Under the pieces are notes generated by a model. It was given only the letters and a program-made list of their open reading frames with translations, was not told the DNA's origin and made no database searches. A stretch of DNA of 64,000 bases from Deltaproteobacteria bacterium. GTDB taxonomy: Bacteria; Myxococcota_C; UBA6777. Shown here piece by piece: positions 1 through 10,321 of this stretch (the first letter of the stretch is position 1; each line of letters starts with the position of its first letter). Location of the stretch: assembly GCA_006226375.1 (NCBI GenBank), contig SBHC01000087.1:39201-103200 (forward strand), given 5' to 3'. Position numbers and translations under genes: made by a program.

Positions 1-3000
1 TTTGCAACGGAGGGGCTTGCCAGCGAAAGTGCAACTTGCGTTTGGGGAAGGCGGTGAACCCAGTCTGCCCGACGGGGTCGTTCTGTGAAGGATACTGCCA
101 GGGCAGCCCTCTGCCGCAGAAAGGTTCTCGAACGAAAGGCCAGACTTGCTCCAAAACAGAAGCTTCTTTGTCTTGTGATGGCTCCAAGGGATTCTTTTGT
201 GCTGAGCCGCCCCAAGCTCCCAACCCCCTTTGTGTGAAGGCCTGTGACCCTCGTGATGGTGTTGGGAACAATGCGGCTTGTGAAACAGGGCAACTTTGTG
301 AAGAAGACATCCACTCCTTTGAACAAGGTCGCTGTGTTAGTCCAGCCAACCAGAAGGACGGTGACCCTTGTGACGCCACCAATCTTAGATGTCAGGTTGG
401 GTTGGTTTGCTACCGAGGGGTTTGTCGTCCAGGTTGTGCGTTGGACAAAGGACGTCAGAACAACCCAGATTGCCCCAAACCTTCGGAGTATTGGTGCAAC
501 GAACTTACTGCAACATCAACCCAAGAGGGTGTTTGTTTGCAGAGCTGTGAACCGTACAAAGGTGTCAACGCCTGTCCTGTGGGCGCCTTTTGTTTTGGCG
601 GTTACTGTTTGCCGGGTCGTAGTCGTCCGGAGGGGCAAGGTGTGGCTGGCACCGCTTGTGGTGGCTCTACAGGTGAAAGCTGTGATGGTGCGAAGGGATT
701 CTTTTGTTCGCAAGGTGCAAGCAGTCCCATTTGTCGAAAAGCGTGTGACCCCAGGAAAGGTGTCGATAACAACGCGGAGTGTGGCAACAACGAACGCTGC
801 CTGGAAGACAACGACTCCTTTCTGCAAGGCCGCTGCATTCCTCCTCCCTCCCGCAAACTTAACGAAACCTGTAACGAAGCCGAGCTTCGATGTATCGGTG
901 ATTTGCAGTGCGTCCAAGGCATCTGTCACAAACCTTGCGACTACAAACTCGGTGACACGAACAATGCAGGATGTTCAGGCGTAGGCTCCAATGGAAATCT
1001 ATGTTGGGGAAGTGTGTGCAAAGCCAGCTGTGATATACGCAAAGGCATTGCTATCAACCCCGATTGTCCGGTGGGAGCGTTTTGTCAGAAGGTCTCTTCC
1101 AACAGCCAATCTTTCCTGGGGTATTGCTCATACAGTCCTCTTCAACAGTCGGGAACCAGGGTCCTCGATCAGCCTTGTTCACACACTCTCTCCACCTTGG
1201 CCTGTGACGGAGCCGCGAATCTCTTTTGTCATACGCCAGAGTTGAAATGTGTGAAGGCATGTGACCCACGCAAAGGGGAAACCAGCAATCCTTTGTGCGG
1301 GACCAACCAGTTGTGTGTGGAAGACATACAATCCTACTTGCAAGGTCGCTGTGTTGCCAACAACATCCGAAAAAAAGGGGAACCTTGTACGCTCGATTTC
1401 CCTTGCGCCAAGGGGCTGTTCTGTCGAGAAGGGAAGTGCGCGCAGCCCTGTGACATAGGAAAAGGGCTTTCCTCCAATCCTGCCTGCACCCGCAGCGAAT
1501 ATTGTGAAACCAACCACAACGTGACGGAAGTGATCGGCTTTTGCGACCCTCTTCCTGCGCTCAAGAAAGGTACATTTCAGCTGGGCGACTCTTGCTCCAA
1601 CTTTACGGCCAGGCTCTATTGTGACGGAACCAAGGGTCTTGTCTGTGATGCCTTCTCTTCGACCTGTGTCCAGGGATGTCACCCGAAAGATGGCATCTAC
1701 GACAACGCGACGTGCGGGAAAGACACCCAATGCTTGGAAGAGGTAACGTTCTCTCACGAAGGTGGCTACTGTGTGACATTGACCCAAATCTTTACAGGCT
1801 TTTGTGACAACAAACAGTTTCGCTGCAAGGCCGGTCTAGTTTGTGTCAACAGTGTCTGCCGTGGGAAGTGTGATCCATCCAAAGGGGTCGCCAACAACCC
1901 TGACTGCACCAAGTACGGAACCGGATTTTTGTGTGATGGCCAGTTCCAGGCGCAAGGTGTCTGCGTCTTGAAGTGTGATCCTTCCAAAGGGTCCCTTCGG
2001 AATAGCGTTTGCCCATCGGGTACGTATTGTGCGGAGAGTCTGGGCTCCCTCGCTCCGGGAGTTTGCAAAGACACCCCCGATTCGGGTGGGACGGCGACAG
2101 AAGGACAAGCTTGCCTGAACACCTTCAGCACCCCCGCCAACCAAAAGTGCGCCAAAGATCTGGCTTGTGTGGATGGAGCCTGCCGTCGAGTTTGTGACCC
2201 GAAAGACCCTCAGCCTTCTCGAACTTGCATCGGCAACACATCCTGTGTCGCCAACCGACTCATCTACAGCGGCGGGGCTTGTTTGTCACCAGCAACTCAA
2301 AAAGCAGGGACGCCTTGTTACCAGTCTTTGGCTCGTTGTGTTGCAGGACTTGAATGTCGAAACGCTTGTGTTAAACCCTGTGACATCCAAAAGGGCGCAA
2401 CGTCCAACCCCGACTGTGGAGCAGGGGAGGTTTGTGTGGTGGATGCTACCAACAAGGGTGGATGTTACAAACCTTGCGACCCATCGAAAGGTGCGCCTGT
2501 GAATCCAGCTTGTGGTGTCGGTAGCTATTGTGTGCCTGATACGACTGGATTGTCTGGGAGCTGCCAATTCAGTCCTCCTGCTTTGGAAGGAGGACGAGCG
2601 AAAGGTAACAACTGTTCGTATGTGTCGTTTGCGTATGCGTGCAATTCCAAGAGCAAGCTATTCTGTTCCCAAGGTTCATCCCAAAGCATCTGTTTAACTG
2701 CCTGTGACCCTCGGCAAGGTGCAACCAACAACCCCAACTGTGGGACCAACGAAGAGTGCTTGGTCGATACAGAGTCGTACTTGCAGGGGCGTTGCCAGCC
2801 GCAACCCACCCAACAAGCGGAGACTTGGTGCGACCGCCTGAACCAGATCTGTCTGTCGGCTTTTACCTGCTATCTCAACATGTGCCATGTGCCTTGTGAC
2901 CCATCGAAAGGTGAGACCAGCAATCCTGACTGTGCAACCTTTGCAACAGGGGCTCGTTGCATCTCTGTGGGTCCCTTTGGCGTGTGCCGGCGTCCTTGCG

Positions 3001-3323
3001 CTTTGTCGAAGGGCGCCTTTGCCAACGACGACTGCAGCGTGGGCACCTATTGTGTTCCTGTCTCTGGCAAACCCGCCGACCCAACGGGACTTTGCCAACC
3101 TCTTGCGCCTCCACCCAGCGGTACCAAACAATTGGATGAGCCTTGCCAGCGTAACTTTCCTGGATTGGGCTGTGACGGCTCCAAAGGATTGGTGTGCGCG
3201 TTTGGAGTTTGCCGCCCAGCCTGTGACCCCCGGTTGAAAGGAACCGATTGTCCCCGTGTTCCTGGAAAAACATCCGTATGCAACAGTATCCCGACAAGTT
3301 TCAAAGGTGGCTTTTGCCAATAA
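1..3323 (+). CDS. Giant cysteine-rich tandem-repeat protein, 5' end outside window
   Basis: The reading frame is open from base 3, so the gene enters from the left edge; the TTG at 36 is internal, because the codons before it already read as repeat (CNGGACQRKC). At least 1106 residues are present. Two kinds of module alternate: 'C-D-P-x-K-G-x-x-x-N-P-x-C' followed by Cys-rich text, and 'CDG-x-K-G-L-F-C'. A larger unit containing 'CDPRxGxxNNxxCGxNxxCLED...SYLQGRC' recurs about six times with a spacing near 165 residues. The many regularly spaced cysteines suggest a disulfide-bonded, exported protein; the signal sequence would lie upstream. Similar Cys-rich proteins of unknown role are common in myxobacteria. 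No enzymatic motif is visible. Envelope or extracellular location is inference. Confidence 0.85.
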   Translation, partial: CNGGACQRKCNLRLGKAVNPVCPTGSFCEGYCQGSPLPQKGSRTKGQTCSKTEASLSCDGSKGFFCAEPPQAPNPLCVKACDPRDGVGNNAACETGQLCEEDIHSFEQGRCVSPANQKDGDPCDATNLRCQVGLVCYRGVCRPGCALDKGRQNNPDCPKPSEYWCNELTATSTQEGVCLQSCEPYKGVNACPVGAFCFGGYCLPGRSRPEGQGVAGTACGGSTGESCDGAKGFFCSQGASSPICRKACDPRKGVDNNAECGNNERCLEDNDSFLQGRCIPPPSRKLNETCNEAELRCIGDLQCVQGICHKPCDYKLGDTNNAGCSGVGSNGNLCWGSVCKASCDIRKGIAINPDCPVGAFCQKVSSNSQSFLGYCSYSPLQQSGTRVLDQPCSHTLSTLACDGAANLFCHTPELKCVKACDPRKGETSNPLCGTNQLCVEDIQSYLQGRCVANNIRKKGEPCTLDFPCAKGLFCREGKCAQPCDIGKGLSSNPACTRSEYCETNHNVTEVIGFCDPLPALKKGTFQLGDSCSNFTARLYCDGTKGLVCDAFSSTCVQGCHPKDGIYDNATCGKDTQCLEEVTFSHEGGYCVTLTQIFTGFCDNKQFRCKAGLVCVNSVCRGKCDPSKGVANNPDCTKYGTGFLCDGQFQAQGVCVLKCDPSKGSLRNSVCPSGTYCAESLGSLAPGVCKDTPDSGGTATEGQACLNTFSTPANQKCAKDLACVDGACRRVCDPKDPQPSRTCIGNTSCVANRLIYSGGACLSPATQKAGTPCYQSLARCVAGLECRNACVKPCDIQKGATSNPDCGAGEVCVVDATNKGGCYKPCDPSKGAPVNPACGVGSYCVPDTTGLSGSCQFSPPALEGGRAKGNNCSYVSFAYACNSKSKLFCSQGSSQSICLTACDPRQGATNNPNCGTNEECLVDTESYLQGRCQPQPTQQAETWCDRLNQICLSAFTCYLNMCHVPCDPSKGETSNPDCATFATGARCISVGPFGVCRRPCALSKGAFANDDCSVGTYCVPVSGKPADPTGLCQPLAPPPSGTKQLDEPCQRNFPGLGCDGSKGLVCAFGVCRPACDPRLKGTDCPRVPGKTSVCNSIPTSFKGGFCQ

Positions 3324-3646
3324 CTATTCTTAACGCTAGCAACTCTCTGTTTGTGGCTCCTTGGATACAAATCCTTCGATGACCTGTCTCCTTCAGGGTA
3401 CAAGTCTTCTCTATCTTTCCCAATACAACGTGGATTAACTCTCTGACATTGTTCTCATGTTTGGGCTGTGAGGATGTATGGCGCGGTATATGCTGAAAGA
3501 GTGGTGCAAGATGCACGAAGCCAGAAGCTTTGTTCGGAGTGAGGTGCTTTGGAGTGATTTGTGCGACAGGAACGAAGTGGTATTGGAGAGGAAGTCTCCG
3601 CGGGTTGGCTGGGGGAGCCCGAGGGGGCCGGCGAGGGGGCCGGTCC
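3324..3646. other. Convergent intergenic region with an 11-bp direct repeat
   Basis: About 320 bases lie between two convergent genes. I see no convincing gene: a 67-codon plus-strand ORF (3478-3681) has a possible GAGG site but no recognisable product and runs into the antisense of the next gene. Near the right end GAGGGGGCCGG occurs twice, at 3621-3631 and 3633-3643, in a G-rich stretch. There is no clear hairpin followed by a T-run. Confidence 0.4.
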
Positions 3647-6406
3647 CTATTTTACAAGTTCAGCCGGGCTACGAGGCATGATCTTGTAGTTACCAAAGGT
3701 GAAGAGGAGGGGACCTGTGATGGATTTGAATTTGTCGCCTTTGGTGCGGCTGGCCACGTAGGAGTTGTCGAACAGGTCATCCACACGGACTTCATCAGTA
3801 AGAGCGGTGGAGAGTGCGACCGAGAACTCTTGGTAATCACTGGGAGTGTCGGGGTTTGCGTTGGTCACTTCCACGTTCTCAACTTTGACCACAACACCTT
3901 CGTAAGCGTCTGCTTTGGCCGCTGACTTCTTGTTGATGTCAGCCGGTTTGACCACCACAGGAGTGGCGGTTTCTGTGCCCGCTTTGATGGTCAAGGAGGT
4001 GAGGTTGGTCAATTGGATCTGACCGTTGTAGTCCACGGCTTTCCCTTCGACGGTGACGCGGTCGCCAACTTTGATGCCAGCCGGAACTGTGAAGGTGGGG
4101 CTGGTTCCTACATAGAGCATGATGCCTGAGAATTCAGCGCCCTGGTAACCGGGATCGCCTTGAATCAATTGAGCCACAATCCGTTCTTTGTTGGACTGAA
4201 TTCCGGTGATCAGGAGGTTCTCTAGCTTGTAGGTGTTGCCCAGTTTGACCTTGCTTTGCTTGATGTCATACACCGAGGCTGCTTTGGTTGGGCAGGCTTC
4301 TCCGGGTTTGGTTGCATCTTCGGGGCAAGGGTCACAGGCATCACCCAAGGCGTCGTTGTCTTTGTTTTCTTGCTTGGGGTTGGACACCAGCGGGCAGTTG
4401 TCTTTGCTGTTCTCAATACCGTCTCCATCCTTGTCATTGGGATCAAACCCTTTGCAGGTTGTGGAGTTCTTGGTCAGGGGGCAAGGGTCACAGACATCGC
4501 CTTTTCCGTCGTCGTCTGCATCTGCTTGCTTGCCATTGTCCAAGGGCCGGATCGGGTTGAAGGTGTCGGGGCAGTTGTCTTTGCTGTTTTCAACGCCGTC
4601 ACCGTCTTTGTCGTTGGGGTCGCTTTTGCCAAACTCTCCAGCCCGTTGGGGAACACAGGTGGGTTCATCCTTGGGAGTGGGGTCGCAGGAGAACAAGGGA
4701 TACAGCGTGATGTTTTGGCTCGCTGTCCAGGTAGTGGCGTAGTCGGTGAGATCTTTGAAGCTGTTGATTCGAGAGTCGATTTTCTCGTCGCTCAGGCACA
4801 GGAGCTTATCCGACTTGCAAACATCAATGGCGTCACAGTTTCCAGGTGTTCCAGCGAGAGCGTTCACGATGGCTTTGTTCCCGTAGATGGTTTTTCCGCC
4901 TCGCATCACCATTGCAGTGTCTTGGGGCTTGCTGTCGATCACAGCGCGGTACTTTTTGTTGTTGTTCGCATCAAAGAGGACAAGGTCGGCGTAGTGACCC
5001 ACCTTGATGGAGCCAATGTATTGGCCGACGCCGAGAACGTCAGCGGAGTCTTTGGTCGCCATCGCAACGATTTGTGCGTCGGAGTAGTAAGAGTTCAAGT
5101 GGTTTTTGTTGAAGTAGTCAGCGCATTGGAGTTCGCGCTGCATGTTCATGGAGCCAGAGGGCATCCAGTCAGTGCCCAACGCGATCTTGATGCCGTATCG
5201 AGTAAAGATTGGCAGGCTTGCTGTGTGACCGTACAGAGAGATGTTGGTGCGTGGAGACCAGATCAAATTCACACCTGTTTTGGCCATCAAGGAGATATCT
5301 GCTGCGTTCAATCCAATGCCGTGAATGATGGAAGAGTTCTGCATCAGAAGCTTCTTTCCACCGTTGGCGGTGTCGGTCATGCAGAGGAATTCGTTTCGAG
5401 CCGTTTGAGCAATTCCTTCTGCAACGTGTGGAATGTACGCGGTGACTTTGTTGATGTCCGTCTCTTTGTCGAAGCTGGGGTACTTGCAACCTGAGCTGAT
5501 CAGATCGCCGCCGCTGTCTCCGAGTGGGAAGGTGGAATACTTCAAGGATCCGGGCAAGCCTTCACGTCCAGATTCCATGTTGCGAACGAGGCCATTGGCC
5601 CATTGCTTTCCTGCCATGGAGGTGACACCAGACATCAACATCCGGATCTCACCCCAAGCCACTGCACGTCCGCCAGAGTTCTGTCCTGACGCCGAAATCT
5701 TGGGCTTGTTGGTGCCTGCTCCTTTTCGCCATTCGTGCCGGTGGTCATACGCTGAAGCATACTTTCCTGGTCCTCGAAGGGCCCAGCCGAGGTGGTCGTG
5801 AGCGTTGATCAAGCCAGGACTCAAGACGGTGTTGGGGCAGACCAGCTTGGTCGCGCCGCTGTGTTTGCTTTCACAGTCGCAACCGACACAGACGATCTTT
5901 TCACCCGAGACGACGACCTGTCCCTTTTCCAGGAATCCGTCGGGGAGCAAAATGTCTGCCTGAATCAAGATGTCCTTGCTTCCCGCAGTAATCGTGCAAA
6001 GGCCCTGGGATGGTGCTGTTGCCGTGTTGTTGCACGTTTGGGGGCTGGGGCCATCGGTCGGCGGAGCTTCAGGTGTGCTTTGATCCTGCACGTTGGTGTC
6101 AGGCGTGGGCTCTTGGCCAGGTTCTTGACCAGGCTCGGGTCCATTTTCGGGTCCTGACGTGTTGTCATCTTTGGTCGTGTTGGTGTCTGGGGTCGGTTCG
6201 TTGGAAGTGGAACCATCCTTGTCTGCGGGTTCGTTTCCGCTCGGTTCTTGACCGGGCTCTTGGCCAGGTTCTTGACCGGGCTCCTGGCCGCTAGCCGTTT
6301 CCGTTGCTTGCTCTCCAACTACCCGTGGTCCACAAGCCAAATGGCTTGAAAAGACAGCCCAAAATCCACACAACAACAAACTCACAACAATGTGACGTGC
6401 TTTCAC
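3647..6406 (-). CDS. Amidohydrolase-family lipoprotein with TSP type-3 repeats and a C-terminal OB-like domain
   Basis: 919 residues. The start is GTG at 6406, with AAAGGAG six bases upstream. The N-terminus is a lipoprotein signal ending in SSHLAC (Cys25), followed by a Pro/Glu/Thr-rich linker (about 35-125) with tandem GQEP units. Residues about 140-540 look like a metal-dependent amidohydrolase: 'NAHDHLGWA' carries the HxH-like metal pair (H203, H205), a later histidine lies in '[11 protein letters not shown]', and '[17 protein letters not shown]' supplies the conserved Asp. Two thrombospondin type-3 like blocks ([18 protein letters not shown]) follow at about 580-700 and should bind calcium. 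The last 200 residues resemble an OB-fold domain ([11 protein letters not shown]). The substrate cannot be read from sequence. Predicted to be membrane-anchored in the envelope and to hydrolyse a C-N or related bond. Confidence 0.85.
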   Translation of the reverse strand: MKARHIVVSLLLCGFWAVFSSHLACGPRVVGEQATETASGQEPGQEPGQEPGQEPSGNEPADKDGSTSNEPTPDTNTTKDDNTSGPENGPEPGQEPGQEPTPDTNVQDQSTPEAPPTDGPSPQTCNNTATAPSQGLCTITAGSKDILIQADILLPDGFLEKGQVVVSGEKIVCVGCDCESKHSGATKLVCPNTVLSPGLINAHDHLGWALRGPGKYASAYDHRHEWRKGAGTNKPKISASGQNSGGRAVAWGEIRMLMSGVTSMAGKQWANGLVRNMESGREGLPGSLKYSTFPLGDSGGDLISSGCKYPSFDKETDINKVTAYIPHVAEGIAQTARNEFLCMTDTANGGKKLLMQNSSIIHGIGLNAADISLMAKTGVNLIWSPRTNISLYGHTASLPIFTRYGIKIALGTDWMPSGSMNMQRELQCADYFNKNHLNSYYSDAQIVAMATKDSADVLGVGQYIGSIKVGHYADLVLFDANNNKKYRAVIDSKPQDTAMVMRGGKTIYGNKAIVNALAGTPGNCDAIDVCKSDKLLCLSDEKIDSRINSFKDLTDYATTWTASQNITLYPLFSCDPTPKDEPTCVPQRAGEFGKSDPNDKDGDGVENSKDNCPDTFNPIRPLDNGKQADADDDGKGDVCDPCPLTKNSTTCKGFDPNDKDGDGIENSKDNCPLVSNPKQENKDNDALGDACDPCPEDATKPGEACPTKAASVYDIKQSKVKLGNTYKLENLLITGIQSNKERIVAQLIQGDPGYQGAEFSGIMLYVGTSPTFTVPAGIKVGDRVTVEGKAVDYNGQIQLTNLTSLTIKAGTETATPVVVKPADINKKSAAKADAYEGVVVKVENVEVTNANPDTPSDYQEFSVALSTALTDEVRVDDLFDNSYVASRTKGDKFKSITGPLLFTFGNYKIMPRSPAELVK
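6119..6290 (-). repeat. GQEP-encoding low-complexity repeats in the lipoprotein linker
   Basis: Degenerate 12-base units encode Gly-Gln-Glu-Pro. Four copies lie near 6240-6290 and two more near 6119-6140. They form the flexible tether between the lipidated cysteine and the catalytic domain. Such units often vary in number between strains (general knowledge). Confidence 0.7.
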
Positions 6407-6760
6407 AACCTACTCCTTTGAAACTTCCCCTCATGTGTTGCCAGCATTAAAAGATGAGAAAACAAGACGTGTTTGGAACACGACAAGGGGAGGGCATACA
6501 ATCATGCTTGAAGCCTCAGGACCAACAGGGCGATGGGTTTCTGAGAGCAGGCCATTCGTCCACCTGCCACGAGCGATGGCTTGAGCGGAGCGTCCTGCTT
6601 TGCAGCGGTGACCCACTTGACACTTGAGTCCTGGACTCCCTTACGTCCGCAGCATATATACCACAATTTGTCCTGGGTGGAAGGGACAACCCCTTTTCGA
6701 GAGTCTTTTTTCTGTTGAATTTTCGGTGACGTTTGCGGATTGACGTGTTTGGGAAAGGGG
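6407..6760. other. Intergenic region upstream of the amidohydrolase gene
   Basis: About 350 bases separate the Nudix gene from the amidohydrolase gene, both on the minus strand. It should contain the promoter of the latter, but I cannot point to a convincing -35/-10 pair. A TATATA run lies near 6653-6660. No gene is seen. Confidence 0.35.
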
Positions 6761-7204
6761 TTAGGTGGGCCAACATCCTTGGTCGGGCTTCATCTGTTTG
6801 GCCCAGGAGCGAAGGAGCTCTCGAAGCATGATGTTGGGGACAGCATTGGCCGCTTGCTGGGGGTTCATCCACCGCCGCTCCCGCTCCGTATCTTCAAGCC
6901 AGGTCTCGTGAACGAGGAGCACCTGGAGGGGATAGACTGTAACCTCATACGTGCGGTGGTGCTTTGTGTAGTGGTAGGTGCCGATCGGATCGTACCCCAC
7001 TTCTCCTGTGACCCCTGCTTCTTCCCAGGCTTCTTGCTGGGCCGACTCGGGAGGGGACAGACCGATCTCAACATTTCCTTTGGGGATACCCCACTTGCCA
7101 GTTCGGCGGGAGGTAACCACCAAGATCTCCAAACTTTCTTGACTCCAACGGTAGGGAATGACTCCCGATTGCTGTTTGTAAGGCGATTCAAGCATGGCGT
7201 ACAT
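6761..7204 (-). CDS. Nudix hydrolase
   Basis: 147 residues, the usual size for a single-domain Nudix protein. The Nudix box lies at residues 43-65 (GNVEIGLSPPESAQQEAWEEAGV). The metal-binding core E58, E61, E62 is kept, but the first box glutamate is Leu49 and the usual Arg is Gln57. The spacing and the 'KWGIPKGN' lead-in resemble diphosphoinositol-polyphosphate or diadenosine-polyphosphate type Nudix enzymes more than MutT. The residue after the box and the Tyr-rich stretch (TYHYTKHHRTYEV) fit that group. The true substrate is unknown. It is transcribed away from the winged-helix gene that starts about 60 bases upstream. Confidence 0.88.
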   Translation of the reverse strand: MYAMLESPYKQQSGVIPYRWSQESLEILVVTSRRTGKWGIPKGNVEIGLSPPESAQQEAWEEAGVTGEVGYDPIGTYHYTKHHRTYEVTVYPLQVLLVHETWLEDTERERRWMNPQQAANAVPNIMLRELLRSWAKQMKPDQGCWPT

Positions 7205-7264
7205 CTGTGTACTTTCGATCGTTCATGGATATTTTTTGTGAAAAGTATTCAAAGGTTTTTATCC

Positions 7265-8515
7265 ATGCAACCGTATATCTTTGTGGTGACATCAATCACT
7301 CAAGACACGACGGTAAATCTAATGGAACAGTTTCAACAACCGCATCTTACTGTACCTGTCATAAAAGCCTCCTTCCCAGAGACTATCCTGGCGAAGCTGT
7401 TGTCGCCTGAACAATTCAACATTATACAATATATCGATGGTCGTTCCACTGTCACAGATCTCGCAGCTCGTCTGGGAGTGGCTCTGGGCGAGATCATTTC
7501 TGAGCTTCGCAAGCTTGTTGCCTTGGAAGTGGTCGGAACGATGGTTCAAAGCGGGCCTCCTTCCGCTCGGGGCCTCGGACCCGTATCGAACAGCGATGCC
7601 ATGGACCTCCTGGATGCGGTGGAGCCTTTGGGCCAAGCCTCACCGAAGAAAGAGGGAAACCAGACCGTCATTGTTGGCAAAATCGTAGACGCTGATGGTG
7701 CTGTGTTGGATCATCGTCATCCCTCGTTTGCTCCTCCTTCCGCGATGTCCCAAGCTTCGATGGAAGCTCTCAGTGAGATCGAGCTGCTATCCAGCCAGGA
7801 CAGCGGCTGGACTCCTCCTCCCAAAGATCTATCGAGAAGCATTGAAATCCGGACAGGCTGGACAGAATCTGAGGTGCCTTGCTCTGCTTCTGGCTCCCCT
7901 GCTGAGCCTCTCGCAGACGAGACGGTGTTGCACAAGTCGTCAACCTCAATGGAGACATTCTTAACGTCGTCCACCCACTCGTCGAGTGGCATGTCCTGGC
8001 CTCGCAGCTCCGCTTGGCATGATGCTGTTGTGGAGTCCAACTCTTCAGGAGAAGTCGGTCCGGCGCATGGAAACGCACCGAACCAGCAAGGCGTTTGGAA
8101 CACATCGGACTTCCAATCCTTGTCGTACGGCGGCTATTCGTACGAACCGGAACCCTTAGAAGATACGTCTCGTTCCTCCTGGTCCAACCAACAAGGGATC
8201 GACTCTGCAACGTCTCCCCCTTGGGCTGATGAACCTGTGCGAGAGGCTGCGTACCAAGATTCTCTGCCTGCTCACTCTTTTGGAACGGATGAAGACTTGG
8301 GCACTCGAATGGAGCCCAGGATCGAATCCGGTGAGTCCAAAACACCTGACTCTGAAGCCCTGAACAAGTCTGTTGAAAGAGAGCCCTGGCACCGTCGTTG
8401 GCTTTTCATGGACGCTGCCAGTCGGGTTGCTTTGCCTTCGGCTGGCGACTGGAAGCGTCACCTCCCCGCTGAAACCGACCCTGACTCCGACTCCGATCTT
8501 CCCTTCAAAAAATAA
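7265..8515 (+). CDS. Winged-helix-like protein with long disordered tail (DUF4388-associated type)
   Basis: I start at ATG 7265, which has AAAGG nine bases upstream, giving 416 residues; ATG 7322 is an alternative. The reading frame is open further upstream but would overlap the divergent Nudix gene. Residues about 30-85 (FPETILAKLLSPEQF, then DGRSTVTDLAARLG and LRKLVALEVV) look like the small winged-helix segment that follows DUF4388/PATAN-like domains in myxobacterial regulators. The remaining 330 residues are rich in Ser, Glu, Asp and Pro and probably unfolded. No catalytic or DNA-binding residue can be named. A role in a signalling complex is inference. Confidence 0.65.
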   Translation: MQPYIFVVTSITQDTTVNLMEQFQQPHLTVPVIKASFPETILAKLLSPEQFNIIQYIDGRSTVTDLAARLGVALGEIISELRKLVALEVVGTMVQSGPPSARGLGPVSNSDAMDLLDAVEPLGQASPKKEGNQTVIVGKIVDADGAVLDHRHPSFAPPSAMSQASMEALSEIELLSSQDSGWTPPPKDLSRSIEIRTGWTESEVPCSASGSPAEPLADETVLHKSSTSMETFLTSSTHSSSGMSWPRSSAWHDAVVESNSSGEVGPAHGNAPNQQGVWNTSDFQSLSYGGYSYEPEPLEDTSRSSWSNQQGIDSATSPPWADEPVREAAYQDSLPAHSFGTDEDLGTRMEPRIESGESKTPDSEALNKSVEREPWHRRWLFMDAASRVALPSAGDWKRHLPAETDPDSDSDLPFKK

Positions 8516-8627
8516 TCCTTCGGTTCCTCCTGGGCATGGTTGTCATCCATGTGGCATTGGGGCTACTATCCTTCCGAATTTATCGTAGCTTTCTTCGACA
8601 GCGACTTTCGGTGAGGAAGACAATCGC

Positions 8628-10283
8628 ATGGGTACTGTGGAAACGCCCCCCTCTCGGCTCCGCTTCTGGATTTTCTTGTTGTTGGTGACGGCCGCGCTGT
8701 TACGCCTTACCTATGCTCTTGAAATGGGACAAGGTTTTGAGTTCCACCGTCATGAGTGGCGACAAACCGACATGCACTTCTTTGCCCTACGTGCCAACCA
8801 CATTGCGGTGGGGGATTGGTGGAGCAAGGCCGTCTCTGTACCAAAGCACAGTTGGTTGGTCCGCATTCAGAATCGCAACGCTTGGAAACGTTGGCTCCAA
8901 CATCGGTTTTACCAGTCGCCTGGATATGAGTATGTTCTGGCCGCTTCCATGGCTTGGTGGGGCAGTATTTGGCCTGTGAAAATCGGGCAAATGCTGCTGG
9001 GAGTTCTCTCTATCTTGTTGCTGTTCCATCTTGGCCAGCGCTTGTTTCATTGGCGCGTGGGTCTGATCGCTGGGGTCGGTGCGCTTTTTTATGGTCCTTT
9101 TGTGTATCTGGAACCGATGTTGTTGCGGACCTCTCTGCTCACGTTTCTTGGTCTGCTGTTAATGGCTCTGCTTCTCAAACTTAAGCAGCGACCTTCTCTT
9201 GGGTGGGCGTTGCTCTTTGGTGGGGTTGTTGGTGTTGCTGTCTTGTTCAAAGCCACTTGGCTTTTGCTCCTTGGAGCGACTCCAATCTTTCTTTGGCGTT
9301 CTGCTGCAGGTGCTTCAAAGCCTGCTTGGCCGACTTGGGTAGGCTTGGTGGTTGGCTTTGCTGTGGCTCTGAGTCCTTTGGTGGTTCGCAATGTGGTGGT
9401 CGGGGCAAGTCCTATGGCGTTGTCAGCGAACGGACCACTGGTGTTTGTGCAAGGCAACGCCCCTGACGCGAAGCCGCAGCCCAACTTTGCCAGCCGCTAC
9501 TTCAAAGACATCTTTGTCAAAACCAAGGGGCGTATGCTTCCGACGGTGAAGGAAACCCTTGGGCAGCACTCGCTGTGGAGCTTCCTGAAGCTTCACAGTC
9601 TGCGATTGTGGTCTGTGCTTCGAAGGGAGGAGGCGCCCAACAACACCTGCTTTGCTCTGGTTCAGCAACAGTCTTCTCTGTTGGGGTTGTTGCGTTTGAG
9701 CTTTCTTTTCCTTACACCATTGGCCTTCTTGGGCTGGGTTCTACTGACGAGGGGATCGTCGGAAGAACGTTGGGCTCTCGGACTCTGTCTGACGTTTCTC
9801 CTGTTGCATGCTTCAAGCTGGTTGTGGGGCGGCTACATGATGCGATACCGGGTCCCTGTTGCCCCCTTGTTTCTTTTGGGAGCCGCGTTCGCTGTGCATC
9901 GCATGCTGCTGTGGACCGAATCCCACTCCTGGAAGCCGTTGGGTCTGTCTGTTCTTGGGGTGTTGAGTGTGGCGCTTTTCCTCCATCTTCCATCCACAGG
10001 GAAGGTTGTGGAGGTTCGAATCGCTGATTACCTCGCTCCTATGCTCCACTCTGTCAAAGCGACGCAGTTTGAGCCAGGTTGTCAGGTTGCAAAGATTGCC
10101 GCAAAGCAAAAGCCCGCTACCTTTAAGCCACTTCAGACATTGATGTGTGGTTGTTGGTCACGGCAGCAAACCTGCCAGGATCAACAATGCCTTGCCAACC
10201 TTTGGAAGGTTTGTCGTGCTGGTTTCTTTCGTGAAGTGCGCAAGATTGGAAAACGGAAGTCAGGGAAGCGAACGAAAAAATAA
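8628..10283 (+). CDS. Multi-spanning GT-C type glycosyltransferase (ArnT/PMT-like)
   Basis: 551 residues, with a start preceded by GAGGAA nine bases upstream. The protein has about ten hydrophobic segments. The first periplasmic loop contains 'HEWRQTD' (42-48), whose acidic residues match the catalytic loop position of GT-C enzymes of the dolichyl-phosphate-mannose mannosyltransferase/ArnT group. The pattern of a short first helix, acidic loop and then paired helices fits that fold. The end is soluble, with Cys residues and a basic tail (GKRKSGKRTKK). It probably transfers a sugar from a polyprenyl carrier to a protein or lipid in the envelope; donor and acceptor are unknown. It converges with the MopE-like gene, 38 bases apart. 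Confidence 0.78.
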   Translation: MGTVETPPSRLRFWIFLLLVTAALLRLTYALEMGQGFEFHRHEWRQTDMHFFALRANHIAVGDWWSKAVSVPKHSWLVRIQNRNAWKRWLQHRFYQSPGYEYVLAASMAWWGSIWPVKIGQMLLGVLSILLLFHLGQRLFHWRVGLIAGVGALFYGPFVYLEPMLLRTSLLTFLGLLLMALLLKLKQRPSLGWALLFGGVVGVAVLFKATWLLLLGATPIFLWRSAAGASKPAWPTWVGLVVGFAVALSPLVVRNVVVGASPMALSANGPLVFVQGNAPDAKPQPNFASRYFKDIFVKTKGRMLPTVKETLGQHSLWSFLKLHSLRLWSVLRREEAPNNTCFALVQQQSSLLGLLRLSFLFLTPLAFLGWVLLTRGSSEERWALGLCLTFLLLHASSWLWGGYMMRYRVPVAPLFLLGAAFAVHRMLLWTESHSWKPLGLSVLGVLSVALFLHLPSTGKVVEVRIADYLAPMLHSVKATQFEPGCQVAKIAAKQKPATFKPLQTLMCGCWSRQQTCQDQQCLANLWKVCRAGFFREVRKIGKRKSGKRTKK

Positions 10284-10321
10284 CGAAAATCCTGCTGGGC
10301 AGTTTTGAGCACATTTCAACT

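Noticed and set aside
3478..3681. 67-codon plus-strand ORF between convergent genes
   Set aside because: It runs into the antisense of the neighbouring gene and has no recognisable product, despite a possible GAGG four bases before its ATG.
4256..5494. 412-codon plus-strand ORF inside the amidohydrolase gene
   Set aside because: The minus-strand frame has metal motifs and TSP3 repeats; this one is a shadow.
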